Shown here piece after piece: positions 61,528 to 64,000 of a stretch of DNA of 64,000 bases (its first letter is position 1; each line of letters opens with the position of its first letter). The notes below the pieces were generated by a model. That model was not told the DNA's origin and ran no database searches. It saw only the letters and a list, made by a program, of their open reading frames with translations. Location of the stretch: positions 70,743 to 134,742 of the forward strand of contig JBJHBT010000010.1 of NCBI GenBank assembly GCA_050485645.1, given 5' to 3'. The translations under genes were made by a program, and so were the position numbers. This DNA is from JBJHBP01 sp050485645. GTDB lineage: Bacteria; Pseudomonadota; Gammaproteobacteria; Steroidobacterales; Rariloculaceae.

Positions 61528-62034
61528 TCAGGACGCCACCGCGAACAGGTACTGGTGCAGGGATATGATGCCCAGCAGGTGCACTATCATAAGTAGCAGT
61601 CCGAAAGCATAGGGCTGTTTCACTGCCGCCGACACCACGCAGGCACCGATATCCACAGACCAGAATAGCACCACCAGTATGGCGATGATCAATGCCGCAG
61701 GCAGCTCCTCGTATCCTCGGCCAAGCATCAGTATCGGAATCTGCACGACGGCAAGCAGTGCATGGGCGCCCAGCAGGGCGATCACGGTCTGCGTGAACAT
61801 CTGCACGCCGCCGAACAGACGCAGCACCACCCACAGGAACCCCAGCATGAACAGCGTCTCCACCAGCGCCATGTGCACGGCGCGCAGCGGGTCGTAGTGC
61901 AGCAGCAATGCGAGCATGCCAACGAGCAGATAGGCGCCGATGACAATCCGCAGCAGATACTGCGACGCCGGAAAGTCCGCCGGGCCACGCCTGCGAAACG
62001 CGACATCGACAAACGGTCTGATCAGCTGCCACAC
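61528..62034 (-). CDS. Small integral membrane protein of unknown function
   Basis: The product is 168 aa and starts with GTG; AGGGAGG lies about 10 nt upstream. It has four or five hydrophobic segments: about residues 27-47, 55-75, 80-105, 110-135 and 142-163. The N-terminus is amphipathic and basic ('FVDVAFRRRGPADFPAS'). I recognise no family. It resembles YIP1-like or DUF-type polytopic proteins in topology only. It is the first gene of a compact operon with mpl, the Lon-domain protein and rubA. Confidence 0.6.
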   Translation of the reverse strand: MWQLIRPFVDVAFRRRGPADFPASQYLLRIVIGAYLLVGMLALLLHYDPLRAVHMALVETLFMLGFLWVVLRLFGGVQMFTQTVIALLGAHALLAVVQIPILMLGRGYEELPAALIIAILVVLFWSVDIGACVVSAAVKQPYAFGLLLMIVHLLGIISLHQYLFAVAS

Positions 62035-62141
62035 TGTTTTTCCGCCTCCCTGCTCATGGCGCGCGATAATACCCTACGCGCCACCGCGGCGGGTTCGCCA
62101 TCGCGGCGGCGGATACCCGCCGGCACTCAAGAACGACACGA

Positions 62142-63245
62142 ATGGACAACACACCGGACTCCGCATTGATCTGTGCAACCGACGCCGCCGCCACGGCCGC
62201 CATCGGTGCACGCCTGGCCGACGAGCAGCTGATCGCGATCGACACCGAGTTCGTGCGCGAAAGCACCTACTTCGCCAGACTGTGTCTGGTGCAGATCGCG
62301 TCCGCCGATTTCGCCGCCTGTGTCGACTGTCTCGCCGACGTCGATCAGCAGAGCCTCACGGACCTGCTCACCGGCAACGAACAGTGCTGGGTGGCACACA
62401 GCGCGCGGCAGGATCTGGAGGTCATCTGGCAGTCCATCGGACGCATGCCCGCGCGTCTCATCGACACGCAGATCGCGGCATCGCTGGCGGGCTACCCGCC
62501 GCAGATCGGGCTGCAGTCGCTGTTGGCGGAGACGCTGGACGTCAATCTCGGCAAACAGTTCACGCGTCTGGACTGGAGCCGGCGACCGCTGCCGGTGGAG
62601 GCGCTGCACTATGCCATCGACGACGTGCGCCATCTGATCGCGATGTGGCGGCGGCTGGAACAGAGACTGCACGAGCTGGGCCGCACGCACTGGCTGGAGG
62701 AGGAATGCGCCACACTGCTGTCCGTGCCACCGGAAACCGACACCACGACCATCTGGTCCCGGCTGAAGAGCGTGCAGCCGCTGCCGGCGGAGCAGCAGCG
62801 CGCCGCCTTTGCACTCGTGGAGTGGCGCGAACGTCGCGCGCGCGCCGCGAACCGGCCACGCCGCTGGATCCTGGCGGATGACGCGCTCGTCAGGATTGCG
62901 CGCGCGATGCCCGGCAACGTCGCCGAACTGGCCGCCGTTCCGGACCTGGGACGGCACCTGCCCGAGCGCTCGGGGCCTGCCATCATCGCCGCGATCGCGG
63001 AATTCAGCGAAGCCGACTTCCGTGAACGCGTCACCGCCAGCGCGCCCTCCGAGCCACCGGACAGGCAACGCGTGAAGGCGCTGAAAACGCAGCTGCTCGC
63101 ACACGCCCAAGCGCTGGGCGTTCACCCGGAAGTGCTGGCGACACGGCGTGACATCGAGCGGATTGCACGCGGCGAGTCACCATGGCCACCCGGCAGCTGG
63201 CGGACGCATGAGCTTGCGGAACTGCTGGCGTCGAGCTCAGCCTGA
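62142..63245 (+). CDS. rnd: Ribonuclease D
   Basis: The product is 367 aa, close to E. coli RNase D (375). This 3'-5' exonuclease trims tRNA and small RNA precursors. The DEDD acids are visible: 'AIDTEFVRESTYF' (D, E), 'WVAHSARQDLEVIW' (D) and 'HYAIDDVRHLIAMW' (Y..D). HRDC domains follow: 'RAAFALVEWRERRARAANRPRRWILADDALVRIA' near residues 222-255 and a weaker second one. It is divergent from the membrane-protein operon and overlaps adk by 9 nt at the 3' end. Confidence 0.95.
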   Translation: MDNTPDSALICATDAAATAAIGARLADEQLIAIDTEFVRESTYFARLCLVQIASADFAACVDCLADVDQQSLTDLLTGNEQCWVAHSARQDLEVIWQSIGRMPARLIDTQIAASLAGYPPQIGLQSLLAETLDVNLGKQFTRLDWSRRPLPVEALHYAIDDVRHLIAMWRRLEQRLHELGRTHWLEEECATLLSVPPETDTTTIWSRLKSVQPLPAEQQRAAFALVEWRERRARAANRPRRWILADDALVRIARAMPGNVAELAAVPDLGRHLPERSGPAIIAAIAEFSEADFRERVTASAPSEPPDRQRVKALKTQLLAHAQALGVHPEVLATRRDIERIARGESPWPPGSWRTHELAELLASSSA

Positions 63246-63893
63246 GGCGGGAACGCCCAGCGCCTGCTTCAGGCGCGCATACACGTCATCCATCCCGCCT
63301 TCGGCCTTCACCTCTTTCAGCAGCCCCAGATCGCGGTAGTGCGCGATCAGCGGCGACGTCTCGCGCTGGTAGACCTCCAGGCGCGTGCGGATCGTGGTCT
63401 CGTTGTCGTCGTCGCGGCGCAGCAGTTCGCCGCCCGCCTGTACGCAGGCATCGATCTCCGCCTGCGGCGAGAAATGTATGTTCAGCAGCCGGCCGGTCTT
63501 CGAACAGGTCCGTCGGCCGGTGAGACGCTTCATCAGAATATCGGTGCCGACATCCATCAGCACGGCGGCATCCAGCCTGATGTCGCGGGCATCGAGCACC
63601 TGCCGGAGGTCCTGCGCCTGCGCGACATTGCGCGGATATCCGTCGAGAATGAAGCCATTGCGTGCCTCATCGCCGTCCAGCCGCTCCTCGATCATGCCCA
63701 GCACGATCCGGTCGGACACCAGCCGGCCGGCATCCATGGCCGCCTTCGCCTCCAGACCCAGCGGCGTGCCGTCGGCGACCGCGCGACGCAGCAGATCGCC
63801 GGTGGAGAGCTGCGGCACCGCAAACTCGCGTTCCAGGCGCTTGGCCTGCGTGCCCTTGCCCGAACCCGGCGCACCCAGCATCACTATTCGCAT
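63237..63893 (-). CDS. adk: Adenylate kinase
   Basis: The product is 218 aa, the long-lid form. The P-loop is 'MLGAPGSGKGTQAKRL' near residue 7, and the AMP site includes 'PQLSTGDLLRRAV' and 'FILDGYPRNVAQAQ'. The LID reads 'GRRTCSKTGRLLNIHFSP' then 'DACVQAGGELLRRDDDNE'. Only two Cys sit where zinc-binding lids have four, so it is probably a non-zinc lid; 'NIHFSP' corresponds to the 'YHxxFNPP' site. The convergent rnd overlaps its stop codon. Confidence 0.97.
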   Translation of the reverse strand: MRIVMLGAPGSGKGTQAKRLEREFAVPQLSTGDLLRRAVADGTPLGLEAKAAMDAGRLVSDRIVLGMIEERLDGDEARNGFILDGYPRNVAQAQDLRQVLDARDIRLDAAVLMDVGTDILMKRLTGRRTCSKTGRLLNIHFSPQAEIDACVQAGGELLRRDDDNETTIRTRLEVYQRETSPLIAHYRDLGLLKEVKAEGGMDDVYARLKQALGVPASG

Positions 63894-63995
63894 TCGCCAA
63901 TCTCCAGGGGATCAAAACGGCCACAAAGGCACGCTAAACTAGCGCCGGTCAATCAGCACGTCAAACCACGCCCGCCAGGGCACGGGAGAGCATCA

Positions 63996-64000
63996 GTGAA
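63996..64000 (+). other. Possible start of a gene running off the window
   Basis: A GTG at 63996 is preceded by GGAGAG with a 5-nt spacer, in the gap divergent from adk. Only five bases are visible, so nothing can be said about the product. Confidence 0.25.

Overview
This is chromosomal DNA of a high-GC, Gram-negative gammaproteobacterium. The evidence is a classic proteobacterial dcw cluster with a DAP-type MurE, the lptC-lptA-lptB-rpoN-hpf-ptsN-rapZ block, sspA/sspB beside petABC, lpoA-yraN-diaA, and pilB-pilC-pilD-coaE-zapD-mutT-secA. I could not assign a genus. No tRNA, rRNA, insertion sequence, CRISPR array or prophage was seen. rnpB is the only RNA gene.

Layout. (1) Positions 1 to about 6,600 form a visibly AT-richer accessory block: the end of a membrane protein, a YbhN/AglD-like flippase-type protein, two SAM methyltransferases, a GT4 and a GT2 glycosyltransferase, then about 950 nt of mostly non-coding DNA holding a truncated antitoxin-like gene. 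(2) 6,688-12,482: type IV pilus assembly genes pilB, pilC and pilD, then coaE, zapD and mutT. (3) 12,536-34,821, nearly all on the minus strand: secA, an M23 peptidase, dciA (plus strand), lpxC, and the division/cell-wall operon mraZ-rsmH-ftsL-ftsI-murE-murF-mraY-murD-ftsW-murG-murC-murB-ftsQ-ftsA-ftsZ. Most junctions in this operon are 4-nt start/stop overlaps, and no ddl is present. A promoter and three MraZ boxes lie upstream of mraZ. (4) 35,093-39,605: rnpB, rsmI, lpoA, yraN, diaA, sspB. (5) 39,621-44,164: sspA, the cytochrome bc1 operon petABC, and a DegS/AlgW-type protease. (6) 44,231-51,267: murA and ibaG (minus), then lptC-lptA-lptB-rpoN-hpf-ptsN-rapZ (plus). (7) 51,291-58,309: a patatin phospholipase and the carbon-metabolism operon tkt-gap-pgk-pyk. 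(8) 58,492-64,000: cpdA, rubredoxin, a stand-alone Lon substrate-binding domain protein, mpl, a small membrane protein, rnd, adk.

Functionally, most of the window is one envelope-building neighbourhood. UDP-MurNAc-pentapeptide synthesis, lipid II synthesis and divisome assembly (dcw operon, murA, mpl, lpoA, M23, zapD) sit next to lipid A and LPS export (lpxC, lptABC), protein export (secA) and envelope stress sensing (degS). I found no obviously new multi-gene system. The items most worth a second look are the AT-rich glycan block that abuts the pil operon without a pilA, a Glu in place of the catalytic Asp in the DegS homologue, an Asn in the HxH motif of the M23 protein, and an NtrC-like palindrome upstream of mraZ.
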